64,000 nt of DNA, taken from Streptomyces fuscichromogenes. Its GTDB lineage: Bacteria > Actinomycetota > Actinomycetes > Streptomycetales > Streptomycetaceae. Position numbers and translations under genes: made by a program. Positions 48,929-58,593 of the stretch are shown here, one piece after another; within the stretch, counting starts at the first letter, position 1, and each line of letters starts with the position of its first letter. Location of the stretch: contig NZ_BMML01000022.1 of the NCBI RefSeq assembly GCF_014645815.1, forward strand, positions 1 to 64,000. Reading direction: 5' to 3'. The notes beneath the pieces are model-generated. The model did not search any database. It was not told where the DNA came from and saw only the letters and a program-made list of their open reading frames with translations.

Positions 48929-51259
48929 GTGTCCGTTCTGCTGTACCGCCTGGGCAGGTTCGCCTACGGCAAACCCTGGTACGTCATCGGAGGCTGGCTG
49001 GCCGTGCTGGCATCCGTACTGGCACTCCTCGTAGTCAATCCCGTCCGGCTCAGCAACGAGGTGCGCATCGACGGCACCCCGTCCCAGCAGGTCATCGACG
49101 ATCTGGCCAGGACTCTGCCGGAGGCGTCCGGCGGTCAGGGCCTGCTGCTCTTCAAGGCCCCGGACGGTGCCCGGATCAACGACGAGAAGGTCCACGCGGC
49201 GGTACTGGCGGCGGTGGACGCCGTATACCGCCACGACCACGTGATCGACGTCCGCAAGGCCCTGGCCAAGGAAGTCGCCAAGGGCGCGGACAGCACGCTG
49301 CTCCAGGCCCAGACGGCCGTGGCCAAGGCCGGCGGCCGGACACCCGCTCCCCTCCGGTCGGACGGTCAGCCCGTCCCGGGCGTGGCCGTCTCCGCCGACG
49401 GCAAGACGGCGCTGATGCAGTTCCAGTTCGACGAGCAGACCTACGAGCTGCCCTCCGGGACGGTCGACAGCACCGTCAAGGCCGCGGAACAGCGCGCCGC
49501 CCGTGGCGGTCTGGAGGTGCTGCCCTCGGCGTCGATGATGGAGATTCCCGAGATCGTCGGCGTCGGGGAGATCGTCGGCGTCGCCGTCGCCGCCCTCGTA
49601 CTGCTGATCACCCTGGGCTCGGTGGTGGCCGCGGGCCTGCCCCTGGCCATCGCCCTCGTCGGGGTCACGGTCGGGGTCGGCGGCGCCTTCACCCTCTCCA
49701 CCGTGTTCGAGATCCACTCCCTCGCCGCGGTGCTGGCCCTGATGCTGGGCCTGGCCGTGGGCATCGACTACGCCCTGTTCATCGTCAACCGGGAACGCCG
49801 GCTGATCCTGGACGACGGTCTGGACGCACACGAGGCGACCGCCCGGGCCATCGGCACCGCCGGGAGCGCGGTCTTCTTCGCCGGCAGCACCGTCATCATC
49901 GCCCTCGCCGGACTCCTGGTCATCCGGATCGCCCTGCTCTCCACCATGGCCGTCGTCGCAGCCGCCACCATCGCCGTCGCCGTGCTGCTCGCCCTGACCC
50001 TGCTGCCCGCCCTGCTCGGCCTGGTCAAGGAACGGATCTGCCCCGCCCGTGTCCGGCGCGGCGCGCGGCAGCGCACGTCGGCCGCCGAGCACGGCCGGGC
50101 CGCCCGCTGGGGAGCGCGCCTGGTCCGCCACCGGTACGCCGCCCTCACGGCCGCGATCCTCATCCCCGCGATCCTGGCCGTGCCCGCCGCCGGCATGAGA
50201 CTGGGCCTGCCCTCCGGCGCCAGCTACAACCCCGACACCGGCCAGCGTCGCAGCTACGAGCTGACCAGCGACGCCTACGGCCCCGGCTACAACGGCCCCC
50301 TGCTGGTCGCCGTCGACTCCACGGGCGGAGGGTCCCTCACCCCCGGGACGCTCGCCGCGGTGACCTCCGAACTGCGGGAGACCAAGGGCACCACCTCGGT
50401 CTCCCTCGCCGGGATGAACAAGGCCGGTACGACCGCCATCCTCAGCCTCGTGCCCGCCAGCGGGCCGAACGACGACGCGACCAAGAACCTCGTCACCGCC
50501 GTACGGGACAAGAGCGCGCAGATCGGCCGGGCCCACGGCGCCACCCTCGGCATCACCGGCTTCACCGCCCTCGCGATCGACGTCTCCGACCGGCTCGCCG
50601 ACGTCCTGCCCCTCTATGTCGCGGTCGTGCTCGGACTCTCCCTGATCGTGCTGCTCCTCGTCTTCCGCTCGCTCCTGGTCCCCGTCATGGCCACCCTGGG
50701 ATTCCTGCTGAGCGTCTCCGCCGCGTTCGGCCTCACCACGGCCGTCTTCCAGTGGGGCTGGCTGCAGAGCCTGATCGGCATCGACGCCACCGCACCGGTC
50801 GTGAGCCTGCTGCCCATCATCATCACGGGCGTCCTCTACGGGCTCGCCATGGACTACCAGATGTTCCTGGTGACCTCCATGCGGGAGGCACACGTCCACG
50901 GGCAGAGCGCACTGGAGGCCACCGTCACCGGTTTCGCCCGCGCCAGTTCGGTCATCGTGGCGGCGGCCACCATCATGGTCTCCGTCTTCGCCGGATTCGT
51001 CTTCAACGCCCAGCCCATGATCAAGCAGGCCGGTTTCGCGCTCGCCGCCGGCATCCTCGTCGACGCCTTCGTCATCCGGATGACCCTCATACCGGCCACC
51101 ATGGCACTCGCGCGGGAGAAGGCATGGTGGATCCCCGCCTGGCTGAACCGTCTGCTGCCCGACCTCGATGTCGAGGGCGACAAGCTCGCGCAGAGGATCC
51201 CGCTGCCCCGGCCCGGCACTTCGCAACCGCTCGACGAGACGACGCAACCCGTCGGCTGA
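48929..51259 (+). CDS. MMPL-family RND-type transporter
   Basis: 776 residues from the GTG at 48929 (AGGGAGA before it; GTG 48908 is also in frame). Two halves, each with one membrane helix, an extracytoplasmic loop and five helices: WYVIGGWLAVLASVLALLVV, then LAVGIDYALFIVNRERR (the GIDYALF motif of helix 4) in the first, and ITGVLYGLAMDYQMFLVTSM in the second. Such pumps export lipids, siderophores or drugs using the proton gradient. Under control of the divergent TetR protein. Substrate unknown. Confidence 0.87.
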   Translation: MSVLLYRLGRFAYGKPWYVIGGWLAVLASVLALLVVNPVRLSNEVRIDGTPSQQVIDDLARTLPEASGGQGLLLFKAPDGARINDEKVHAAVLAAVDAVYRHDHVIDVRKALAKEVAKGADSTLLQAQTAVAKAGGRTPAPLRSDGQPVPGVAVSADGKTALMQFQFDEQTYELPSGTVDSTVKAAEQRAARGGLEVLPSASMMEIPEIVGVGEIVGVAVAALVLLITLGSVVAAGLPLAIALVGVTVGVGGAFTLSTVFEIHSLAAVLALMLGLAVGIDYALFIVNRERRLILDDGLDAHEATARAIGTAGSAVFFAGSTVIIALAGLLVIRIALLSTMAVVAAATIAVAVLLALTLLPALLGLVKERICPARVRRGARQRTSAAEHGRAARWGARLVRHRYAALTAAILIPAILAVPAAGMRLGLPSGASYNPDTGQRRSYELTSDAYGPGYNGPLLVAVDSTGGGSLTPGTLAAVTSELRETKGTTSVSLAGMNKAGTTAILSLVPASGPNDDATKNLVTAVRDKSAQIGRAHGATLGITGFTALAIDVSDRLADVLPLYVAVVLGLSLIVLLLVFRSLLVPVMATLGFLLSVSAAFGLTTAVFQWGWLQSLIGIDATAPVVSLLPIIITGVLYGLAMDYQMFLVTSMREAHVHGQSALEATVTGFARASSVIVAAATIMVSVFAGFVFNAQPMIKQAGFALAAGILVDAFVIRMTLIPATMALAREKAWWIPAWLNRLLPDLDVEGDKLAQRIPLPRPGTSQPLDETTQPVG

Positions 51260-51272
51260 CCTTGCGGCCATC

Positions 51273-51316
51273 GCCGCTGCCCGCGCGGTCCTCGGGCCGA
51301 CCGCGCGGGCAGCGGC
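51273..51316. terminator. Strong terminator hairpin after the MMPL gene
   Basis: An 18-bp perfect inverted repeat: GCCGCTGCCCGCGCGGTC (51273-51290) pairs with GACCGCGCGGGCAGCGGC (51299-51316), loop of 8. No T-run follows, as is common in Streptomyces. Confidence 0.8.
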
Positions 51317-51930
51317 CACGCCACAGCCTGCGGCAGCCCTCGCCCGGACCGCTCGGCAGGGGCCCGACATCCGGCGCGTTCTTCGACGTCACGGCAACCG
51401 GTGCGCCTGCTGTCCGTCATCAGCCCCAGTGCGCTGGCGCTGCTGGTGCTGTACCACGTCCCGTTCAACCCGCTCGGTACCAGTCATTGCTCGCGCCGCA
51501 GGTCGAAGCCGAGCGCGAAGGACCTGACCATGCGGATGAGTGGCACGTCCGACGCGGCCGGGGACAGGAGACGATGCTGCCCTCGTCATCGCCCGTGGCG
51601 CTGTCCCGGCCGTGAACCTGCACGACCCGAAGATCACGGAGGGGCACGCACATGGGGTGGCAGCGGCTGCCGACGGTTGCCTGGAGGGACCGTTGACCTG
51701 CGGGCCAAACCGTCCGCCCACGAAGGCTCGGTCCGTCGCCCCAGGCCTGCACGCGGCGCCAGGTGGCGCTGCCCCGGCGGTTGCGCCATGCTGCCGTCCG
51801 GACATGGCCGCCGGGAACGAGCGTGTGGAAGGTGTCGACGCACCCCTCGTACCTCTCGGCCGCCCAGTCGCGCAGCTGCGCGGCGAGGTCGAGGCCGACG
51901 GACTTCGGTCGGCCGTGGCAGCGTGCGCCA
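51317..51930. other. Stretch without a recognisable gene, ~610 bp
   Basis: Between the MMPL terminator and the first DUF5132 gene. Open frames exist on both strands (for example the minus-strand frame with LDLAAQLRDWAAERYEGCVD near 51850), but none is a known family and reading frames shift. It may hold gene remains. Confidence 0.35.
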
Positions 51931-52164
51931 TCACCTCGCCGCAGACTCCACACCACGTGTGCGAGCCGAACTCGCCAACTTCTCGGCAGCCGCTTGGGCG
52001 GTGAGGCCCTGGATCTCCTCCCCGGCCTCGACGACCGCACGCCTGACTTCCAGGGCCAGGCCGACCGACGTCTTGATGACGCCTCGCACCAGCGGTTTCG
52101 CCACTCTTTTGGCCAGCGGGGCCGTGATCACGCCGACGGCGAAGGGAGCAACTGCAGGGAGCAT
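51931..52164 (-). CDS. DUF5132-type small protein 1
   Basis: 77 residues, ATG after AGAGGG. FAVGVITAPLAKRVAKPLVRG is a short hydrophobic/basic helix, followed by VIKTSVGLALEVRRAVVEAGEEI, an amphipathic helix. It is the same family as the protein at 54499-54888. DUF5132/DUF1490-like proteins are small, probably membrane-associated, and often occur near metal-ATPase genes; their function is not known. Monocistronic here. Confidence 0.7.
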   Translation of the reverse strand: MLPAVAPFAVGVITAPLAKRVAKPLVRGVIKTSVGLALEVRRAVVEAGEEIQGLTAQAAAEKLASSARTRGVESAAR

Positions 52165-52365
52165 GTGTCAACCCTCTTCTTGTGTACACAGCACGGCTGC
52201 CGGCGCCACACGAGCCGACAACGGCCGGTCGACAAGGCTGGGCAGGAATTTCACCCCCACCCAGAACACGGTAGTCGGACCTCGGCCGATACGCCCGTGG
52301 AGGCCTACGCGGTTCATTCGGTCGGGCGGAGGCCCGCCGGAGCGGACCGTGGCTGCGCAACGGGA

Positions 52366-53508
52366 TCACAGGGGCTTCCGGGCCCCCGGCCCGCACCGGT
52401 CCAGCAGCGAACCCACCACCTGCACAACGAATTCGGGTACGCGATCCGGGAAATCGTGGCCGGTGCCCTCCGGGGTGTAGACCCTCTTGCCGTTGCTGGA
52501 GGCCGCGAGGAACCGTTCTCGCACGGTGAGGAAGAAATGCCGTACCCGTGCGCTCTCCTCCGGATCGTCGACCGCGTCGAAGATCTCGCCGCCGCCCGTC
52601 AGATCGCGTGGCGCCACCAGGAGGAGCGGCAGCGAGCCGAGCTCACCGTCGTGTACGGCCGTCTGCCAACCGTCTCTGGTGATGCCGTCCGGCGACAGCT
52701 CCCGCAGGATGGATGCCGCCGCGCAGCTCGCCCTGGTCCTGAGCTCGATCATGGTGAGAACCTGCGTAGGGTCGTCGGAGGTGTCCGTCTCCTTCCCGCC
52801 CGCGAGAGGGTGGAGACCGAAGAGGTGACGCAGCGCGAGGGCGGTCTGGTCCCTCGGGGCATGTCGCAGGGCCGGAAGCGCCGGGCCGAAGGCGACCGCA
52901 TCGGGCGGGGTGGGATCGAGCAACACCAGACCGGCCATCAGGTCGGGGCGGCGCCTGGCGGCGTTGGCCATGAGCAGCCCTCCGAAGGAGTGGCCCACGA
53001 AGACGTAGGGCCCCTGTTCGCCGGCCCGTTCCAGCGCCGTGAGCAGTTCGACGGCTTCTGCCGCCGTCGTGCGCGGGAACGGGCCCGGGTCGCTCCAGCC
53101 GGACCCCGGACGGTCCACCAGGACCGAACGCATCTGTTCCCGCGCCAGCGCGTGCAGCCGGTACATGGCATACCCTCCGGCATGGCCGCCCGGCATCCAG
53201 ACCACGGTGGGCCTCGGTCCGGCGTCTCCCTCGGCCAGGACATGCATGCGGTAGCCGCCCACGTCGACCATGCGTCCGGGGGCCGGATACCGCACCTGTA
53301 TGCGGCCCACGTGCACCAGATGGCGGAGCGACCCCAGACCGAGTGCGAGGGCCACGGCGCACAGCACACCGCCGGGAATCCGTCGGGCGGCACCCCTGGA
53401 CACACACCGCGCACCCGCGGCCGCCGGTAGCAGGGCGATGCCCAGCCCGGCCCAGTCCCGGCTGAGCGGCCGGAGTATCGCGTCGGCGGCACGTGTTCCC
53501 GGTCGCAT
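52366..53508 (-). CDS. Membrane-anchored alpha/beta hydrolase
   Basis: 380 residues from ATG 53508 (GGAGAAGGG before it). Two N-terminal hydrophobic segments (LGIALLPAAAGA, GGVLCAVALALGLGSL) anchor a hydrolase domain that faces outward or inward: VVWMPGGHAGGYAMYRLH (oxyanion hole), VDRPGSGWSDPGPFPR, VGHSFGGLLMANAAR (nucleophile serine) and EGTGHDFPDRVPEF (histidine). Resembles actinobacterial alpha/beta hydrolases of unknown substrate. Alone, leftward. Confidence 0.82.
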   Translation of the reverse strand: MRPGTRAADAILRPLSRDWAGLGIALLPAAAGARCVSRGAARRIPGGVLCAVALALGLGSLRHLVHVGRIQVRYPAPGRMVDVGGYRMHVLAEGDAGPRPTVVWMPGGHAGGYAMYRLHALAREQMRSVLVDRPGSGWSDPGPFPRTTAAEAVELLTALERAGEQGPYVFVGHSFGGLLMANAARRRPDLMAGLVLLDPTPPDAVAFGPALPALRHAPRDQTALALRHLFGLHPLAGGKETDTSDDPTQVLTMIELRTRASCAAASILRELSPDGITRDGWQTAVHDGELGSLPLLLVAPRDLTGGGEIFDAVDDPEESARVRHFFLTVRERFLAASSNGKRVYTPEGTGHDFPDRVPEFVVQVVGSLLDRCGPGARKPL

Positions 53509-53688
53509 GGTCCCTTCTCCGTCCCGGCCTTCGCGGCCGCTGCCGGGGACACCGCACGTCTCAGCGACCGGTACGGCCATCGTCCCCTGGGAACCCCGCG
53601 GGCGCCATCGCGGTGCCGGGGCCCTGCCTTCCGTCACAGCAGGGCAGGTTCTGGCTACGGGCACCCGCCGTCAGGCCTGACCGGCGTC

Positions 53689-54441
53689 TCACCCGCGCGC
53701 GATATGCGCCGCCACGTCCGCGACCACCTCGGCTTCCCGGTCCACGAGGTAGAAGTGATCCCCGGGGAACGCGCGCAGTTCGAAGGAGCCCGGGGCGGCG
53801 AGGCCGGACCAGGCGAGGACCCCGTCGAGCGCGCAACTCGGATCGTCCTGGCCGACGTACGCGGTGATCGGCGCCTTGACCGGAGCCGGATCCGGAGGGT
53901 GGTAGCCCTCGATCAGCCGGTAGTCCGAACGGAGCGCGGGCAGCAGCAGGTCACGCAGTTCCGGGATGTCGTAGGCCTCCGAGTGCAGGTCTCCGAGGTG
54001 CCGGACGTGGGTGATCAGGGTTTCGTCGTCGGCGTCGTGCAACGCGACGCGTTCGGCCCATCCTGGCGCCTCGTGCGCGGAGACCAGCAGGTGCTCGGGG
54101 ATGCTGCCGCGGGTCTCCAGCCGCAGGGCCACCTCGTAGGCGACACAGGCGCCCATGCTGTGCCCGAAGAGCGCCAGCGGCCGGTCGAGCCAGGGCCGCA
54201 GTGCGTCCTCGATCGTGTCGGCCAGCGTGGCCATGTCCTCGATGCAGGGTTCCGCGAGCCGGTCCTGGCGGCCCGGATACCGCACGGCGAGCACCTCGAC
54301 GTCCGCCGGCAGCAGTGCGGGCCAACCGTGGAACAGCTGTGCCGTGCCGCCGGCGTGCGGGAAGCACACCAGTCGGAGCCTGGGGTCCGACGCACGCCGG
54401 TGAACACGGAACCAGTTCAGGGGGGTTCCGGTCGCAGCCAT
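53689..54441 (-). CDS. Type II thioesterase
   Basis: 250 residues from ATG 54441, which has GGAGG eight bases before it (ATG 54456 has none). RLVCFPHAGGTAQLFHGWPA, VLAVRYPGRQDRL, FGHSMGACVAYEVALRLE (serine), PITAYVGQDDPSC (Asp) and FPGDHFYLVDREAEV (His) are the hallmarks of editing thioesterases of polyketide and nonribosomal-peptide systems. No such synthase is in the window, so it stands alone or serves a cluster elsewhere. Confidence 0.88.
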   Translation of the reverse strand: MAATGTPLNWFRVHRRASDPRLRLVCFPHAGGTAQLFHGWPALLPADVEVLAVRYPGRQDRLAEPCIEDMATLADTIEDALRPWLDRPLALFGHSMGACVAYEVALRLETRGSIPEHLLVSAHEAPGWAERVALHDADDETLITHVRHLGDLHSEAYDIPELRDLLLPALRSDYRLIEGYHPPDPAPVKAPITAYVGQDDPSCALDGVLAWSGLAAPGSFELRAFPGDHFYLVDREAEVVADVAAHIARG

Positions 54442-54498
54442 GGGACCTGCCTCCATCAGAGTGTCGTGATGGCCGACAGGGAGAGCCGGCCGACGGAC

Positions 54499-54888
54499 TC
54501 AGCGCGCCTTGGCGGCGGCCGTCCCGGCGCCGCGGGCCTTGCCGGCGGGCTTGTCCTGAGCGCCGGTGCGTCCCTCGTGGGCCCCTGCCGCTGCGGGTGC
54601 CGACTTGGCGGCCGCTCCGGTCCGGCCCGCGGTGCCGCTCTCCGGGGCGCCGACGCTGAGTCGCGCTGCTGGTGGCGTCTGGGCTGGCGTCTGGGCTGCG
54701 AGCGCCCCGGCGGTCGCCTCCGCAGCGAGATCATGGATGCCCTCGCCGGCCTCATGGACGGCCCGCTTGACCTCGAGTCCCAGGCCCACCGAGGCCTTGA
54801 CGACCCCTCGCACCAAGGGCTTGCCCAGCCTCTTCACCAGGGATGCCGCGATCAGACCGATCAGGAAAGGAGGTACTACAGGCGGCAT
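54499..54888 (-). CDS. DUF5132-type small protein 2 with Ala-rich tail
   Basis: 129 residues from ATG 54888 (AAGGA upstream). N-terminal ~65 residues, PPFLIGLIAASLVKRLGKPL and VKASVGLGLEVKRAVHEAGE, match the DUF5132 protein at 51931-52164. A ~60-residue low-complexity tail rich in Ala/Gly/Pro/Lys follows. Probably a membrane-associated protein of unknown function. Transcribed in the same direction as the thioesterase, 57 bp before it. Confidence 0.7.
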   Translation of the reverse strand: MPPVVPPFLIGLIAASLVKRLGKPLVRGVVKASVGLGLEVKRAVHEAGEGIHDLAAEATAGALAAQTPAQTPPAARLSVGAPESGTAGRTGAAAKSAPAAAGAHEGRTGAQDKPAGKARGAGTAAAKAR

Positions 54889-55017
54889 GGCACAACATCC
54901 TTCTCTTCTGTCGAGGAGATGATGATCAGACGGACACACTCCGCTTCAGCGGACCCACACCCGCCGTCACAGAGAGTATCCGAGTCGCCGCACGTGGTGA
55001 CGAATTCCCGGTGGCCT

Positions 55018-56778
55018 TCACTCGTTCGAGTAGAGCGGCCTTCCCTGGAAGTCTCCGCGGCCGTGCGCTCCGCGCAGTTCTCTCGCCACCCGTCGGCGCA
55101 GGGCGGGAAACGGCAGGGTGCCACCGGCCAGCACGCTCTCGTGAAAGGCGCGTACGTCGAACGCGCCGTCGGCGCCGTGTTCGCACGCCGACCGCAATGC
55201 CGTGAACTCCGCATGGCCCGCCCGGTACGTCAGCGCCTGCCCCGGCAGATCGGTCGCGTAGCGCAACAACTCGGTCGTGATCTGCTGTTCCGACTCGGCT
55301 GCCGCATGGGCACGCATGAAGGTGCGCGCCTCCTCCAGTGTCATCGTCCCGAGGTTGAGGCCGGTGTCGACGACGAGGCGCTGCGCGGTGAACCGTTCAT
55401 GGGCCAGGCGTCCGTACGCGTCCCACGGGTCGTCGTACAGTCCCATCTCCCAGGCGAGCCCTGCCGCGTACTCGGCCCAGCCCTCCTCGAACCCGCTGAA
55501 GGCCGCCAGTTCGCGTCGCAGGTCGGGCAGTGCGGTGTTCTCGGCCTGGCGGGCGAGGTGGAAGTGGTGTCCGGGCGACAGCTCGTGGTAGATGAGCGCG
55601 GCTGCGCCGAGCAGTGAGCGGTGGGCCAGGTCCGAGGCGTTGTAGCGGTAGCGTCCCACGGGTTGCGCGGCGGTCGGCGCTTCGTAGTAGCCGAACGTCA
55701 TCGCCCCCTCCAGCGCCGGGTCGAGGCGGGCCACGTCGTAGGGGGCGCGGGGCAGGACCGCGAACCAGCGCGGCAGCAGTGGCGTGAGGCGGTCGAGGTG
55801 TCCGCGGTAGCGGGCTTCGACCTCCTCCGGAGTGGCGGCGTACAGGCGCGGCTCGGTGGCGAGCCGTTGGTGGAACTCCGCCTCCGTCCCCGCGAAACCG
55901 AGCGTGTCGCGCATCTCCCGCATCCGCTCGCCGAGTTCGCGGCAGTGCTCCCGGCCGAGTTCGTGGAGACGTTCGGGCGGTGTGTCGCCGGAGGTGTACG
56001 TCCTGACGAAGGCCCGGTACGCCGCCTCGCCTTCCGGGTGGCGGGCCCAGCCGACGGCCCGCGGTGCCCGCCGGAGGTAGTCCGGGTCGCCCACGAGGGC
56101 GACGAGGCGGTCGAACGCCGGCTCCAGTTCGGTGACCACGAGCCGTTCGACCGTGTCGGACAGGTAACCCCGGCTCGCCGCGTCGAGCCGGGTGAGCCGC
56201 TCGGCGTCCGCGCGGACGTACCTTGCCGCCGAATCCCGCAGCCGGGCGAGCGTGGTCCGGACACCGGTCAGGGCGGGGGCATGGATGCGAATGCCCCGCT
56301 CCGCCTGACCGACGACCTTGTCGCCGATCGTCGCGACGCAGCGGGCCAGGTCCCGTACGAGGGTCGCGTACCGGTCCGCGTCGGCTCGGTGCTCGAAGCG
56401 GAACGGGCGGAAGACGGCGTCACCGTACTGCTGGAGGCGGAAGAGCTGGTACGGAGTGGCGGTGGGAGTGAGCCAGTGGAAACGTCCCGCCTCCGCCTCC
56501 TGTTCGGCCAGTGCCCGCAGGAAGCCCGCGGTGTCGGCGGCGGTACCGGACAGCTCCGCCGGTCGCAGCGCACCCAGCCGGCTCAGCACTTCTGCCGCGA
56601 ACCCGGCACGCTCGTCGGTCTCCGTGGCGGACACCCCCGGCAGCGACTCGACCGGCAGCCCGCGGCGCGTGCGCAGCGACGGCTCGCGTGCGAGCAGGAA
56701 CTCCCAGTACGAGGTCGCGAGTCGGTCGATCTCGCGCGCCGTCGAGCCGTCCGGGGAGCCCCCTGGATTGATGACCAT
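55018..56778 (-). CDS. DUF885-family metallopeptidase-like protein
   Basis: About 586 residues from ATG 56778 (ATGs at 56808/56811 add ten or eleven; none has a clear ribosome site). The zinc motif HELSPGHHFH (H-E-L-x-x-x-H region) is in ALIYHELSPGHHFHLARQ, with the downstream glutamate in GFEEGWAEYAAGLAWEMGL. Other blocks: YTSGDTPPERLHELGREHC and TYRAGHAEFTALR. DUF885 proteins are probable cytoplasmic metallo-carboxy/aminopeptidases. Divergent from the peptide ABC operon, so a role in handling imported peptides is plausible. Confidence 0.8.
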   Translation of the reverse strand: MVINPGGSPDGSTAREIDRLATSYWEFLLAREPSLRTRRGLPVESLPGVSATETDERAGFAAEVLSRLGALRPAELSGTAADTAGFLRALAEQEAEAGRFHWLTPTATPYQLFRLQQYGDAVFRPFRFEHRADADRYATLVRDLARCVATIGDKVVGQAERGIRIHAPALTGVRTTLARLRDSAARYVRADAERLTRLDAASRGYLSDTVERLVVTELEPAFDRLVALVGDPDYLRRAPRAVGWARHPEGEAAYRAFVRTYTSGDTPPERLHELGREHCRELGERMREMRDTLGFAGTEAEFHQRLATEPRLYAATPEEVEARYRGHLDRLTPLLPRWFAVLPRAPYDVARLDPALEGAMTFGYYEAPTAAQPVGRYRYNASDLAHRSLLGAAALIYHELSPGHHFHLARQAENTALPDLRRELAAFSGFEEGWAEYAAGLAWEMGLYDDPWDAYGRLAHERFTAQRLVVDTGLNLGTMTLEEARTFMRAHAAAESEQQITTELLRYATDLPGQALTYRAGHAEFTALRSACEHGADGAFDVRAFHESVLAGGTLPFPALRRRVARELRGAHGRGDFQGRPLYSNE

Positions 56779-56928
56779 GGCGCCAGTGTGCGCCTTGAGG
56801 TGACGCATCATCAGGAACGGGAAGGCGGACCGCGCGTCGGACGGCCTCACTCGGACGGGGGAAATAGTCCGGCATGTTCGCGTCCGGCCCGGGGAAGCCC
56901 GGCCGACGCCGTCGATCGCGATGGCACG

Positions 56929-58533
56929 ATGAGCGCCATGCACCGCCGAACCGTGTCGTCTCCCAGGGCTCGGTCGGTCGTGGCGGCGGCCGCCGCCGTG
57001 TCAGCCGTGCTGACCGGTTGTGGCGGCGACGTGTCGTCGACGCGCACTCCTGTGGTCGAGGGCGGCACCGTGACGATCGCCACCACGGCGGAGACCCCGA
57101 GCTTCAATCCGTACGCGCAGTTCGGCCTTTCACTGGCTCCCTATGCCTACGACTCGCTGGTCGATGTGGCACGGGACGGGCGCGTGGTGTCCGGTCTGGC
57201 CGAGCGTTGGCGGGCGGGAGCCAGTACGGCGGGTTTCACCCTGCGCAAGGGGGTGACCTGCTCCGACGGCACGACGCTGACGGCGTCCGGGGTGGCCCGG
57301 TCGCTGCGGTACGCCGGCGATCCCCGCCATCGGCTCGTCGGTGCCCGGACCGCCCTGCCGGGTGTGCCGTTCACGGTGTCGGCCGACGACGCGGAGCGGA
57401 CGGTGTCGGTGCGGACGGCATCGCCGTACAGCTTCATCGTGCGGACGATCGGTCTGCTGCCCGTCGTCTGCCCCGCCGGGCTGGCGGATCCCGGCGCGCT
57501 GGACAGGAGGTCACAGGGCACCGGACCGTACGTGCTGAGCGGCTACGCCTCGGGGGGTCCCTACCTCTTCACCCGTCGCAGGGGGTACGCGTGGGGGCCG
57601 GGTGGAGCGGGCAACGCGGCTCCGGGGCAGCCTGAGCGCATTGTGGTGACAGTGGTTCCACAGGAGTCCACCGTGGCGAATCTGCTGCTCACCGGCGGAG
57701 TGAACATCGCCATGGTGACCGGCCCGGACCGGGCGCGGCTGACCGGCCACGGGCTGGCGACCGCCCAGGTGCCGACCGTGGTGGGGCTGACCTTCTTCAA
57801 CGAGCGGTCCGACCGGCCCCTGAGCGATCCGGTGCTGCGCCGGGCGCTGGTGGGAACCCTGGACCGCAAGGGCCTCGCCAATGTGGCGATCGGCGGCGAC
57901 GGTACGCCCGCGCGCGCTCTCACCGCCCCGCACTCCCTCTGCTACTCCGACGTGGCCGCGGGGAACCTGCCTTCGCGCGGCAGCGCCGTGCGGGACCTGC
58001 GCGCCGCGGGCTGGACGAGGGACGCGCGAGGCAGGCTGGTCAGGCAGGGCCGGCCGCTGCGGCTGCGGGTGCTCAGCAGCGCCGACTTCGGCTCCACCCT
58101 TCCGTCGGTCGCCGAACTGATGGCCGTGACGTGGCAGACGCTGGGCGTGGCCGTCGACCTCGTCGGCGAGAGCCGCAACGCGGTGGTCCAGGCCATGTAC
58201 GGAAGCGGCGACTTCGACGTCGTGGTCGGCAGCTCGCCGGGGCCGCCGCTGCCCGCGCAGCTCGTCCCGTACTTCTCCGGCACGCCGTCGTCGGGAGGAC
58301 TGAACTTCGCGCATGTCGCCAACCCCGTCTACGACCGTTTCGTCGCCCAGGCCCTGCGGTCGCCGGGCTCGGCGAGCTGCGCGGACTGGAACAGGGCCGC
58401 CGCGGCGCTGCTCCGGTCGGCCGACGCGCTGCCCGTCGCCGACGGCACGAGCACGGTGTACGGCTACCGGACGACCTTCGCCGTCGTGCCCGGCGGCCGG
58501 ATCGTACCGACCAGCATCCGCCTGCACAGGTAG
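56929..58533 (+). CDS. Oligopeptide-type ABC transporter substrate-binding lipoprotein
   Basis: 534 residues from ATG 56929 (ATG 56938 also possible). Signal with lipobox VLTGCGG. Mature protein of solute-binding family 5: GTVTIATTAETPSFNPYAQF, VVSGLAERWRAG, DGTTLTASGVARSL, GTGPYVLSGYASGG, LRRALVGTLDRKGLA. Binds a peptide, opine or nickel-like complex outside the cell for the permeases encoded next. First gene of a five-gene rightward operon. Confidence 0.87.
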   Translation: MSAMHRRTVSSPRARSVVAAAAAVSAVLTGCGGDVSSTRTPVVEGGTVTIATTAETPSFNPYAQFGLSLAPYAYDSLVDVARDGRVVSGLAERWRAGASTAGFTLRKGVTCSDGTTLTASGVARSLRYAGDPRHRLVGARTALPGVPFTVSADDAERTVSVRTASPYSFIVRTIGLLPVVCPAGLADPGALDRRSQGTGPYVLSGYASGGPYLFTRRRGYAWGPGGAGNAAPGQPERIVVTVVPQESTVANLLLTGGVNIAMVTGPDRARLTGHGLATAQVPTVVGLTFFNERSDRPLSDPVLRRALVGTLDRKGLANVAIGGDGTPARALTAPHSLCYSDVAAGNLPSRGSAVRDLRAAGWTRDARGRLVRQGRPLRLRVLSSADFGSTLPSVAELMAVTWQTLGVAVDLVGESRNAVVQAMYGSGDFDVVVGSSPGPPLPAQLVPYFSGTPSSGGLNFAHVANPVYDRFVAQALRSPGSASCADWNRAAAALLRSADALPVADGTSTVYGYRTTFAVVPGGRIVPTSIRLHR

Positions 58534-58593
58534 CCGTAACGCACGCGGCGCGGCGGACCGGCCGCTGCAGCCCGCCCGTCGAGGAGGTTTCCC

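Noticed and set aside
48884..51370. 828-residue minus-strand ORF
   Set aside because: Antisense shadow of the MMPL gene, rich in Gly/Asp/Gln from GC skew.
48862..51615. 917-residue plus-strand ORF overlapping the MMPL gene
   Set aside because: Same strand but another frame; Arg/Pro/Gly-rich without family motifs. The 783-codon frame with MMPL motifs is the real gene.
53689..54441. Type II thioesterase as sign of a polyketide or peptide synthase cluster
   Set aside because: No synthase, carrier protein or tailoring genes are in the window; it stands alone.
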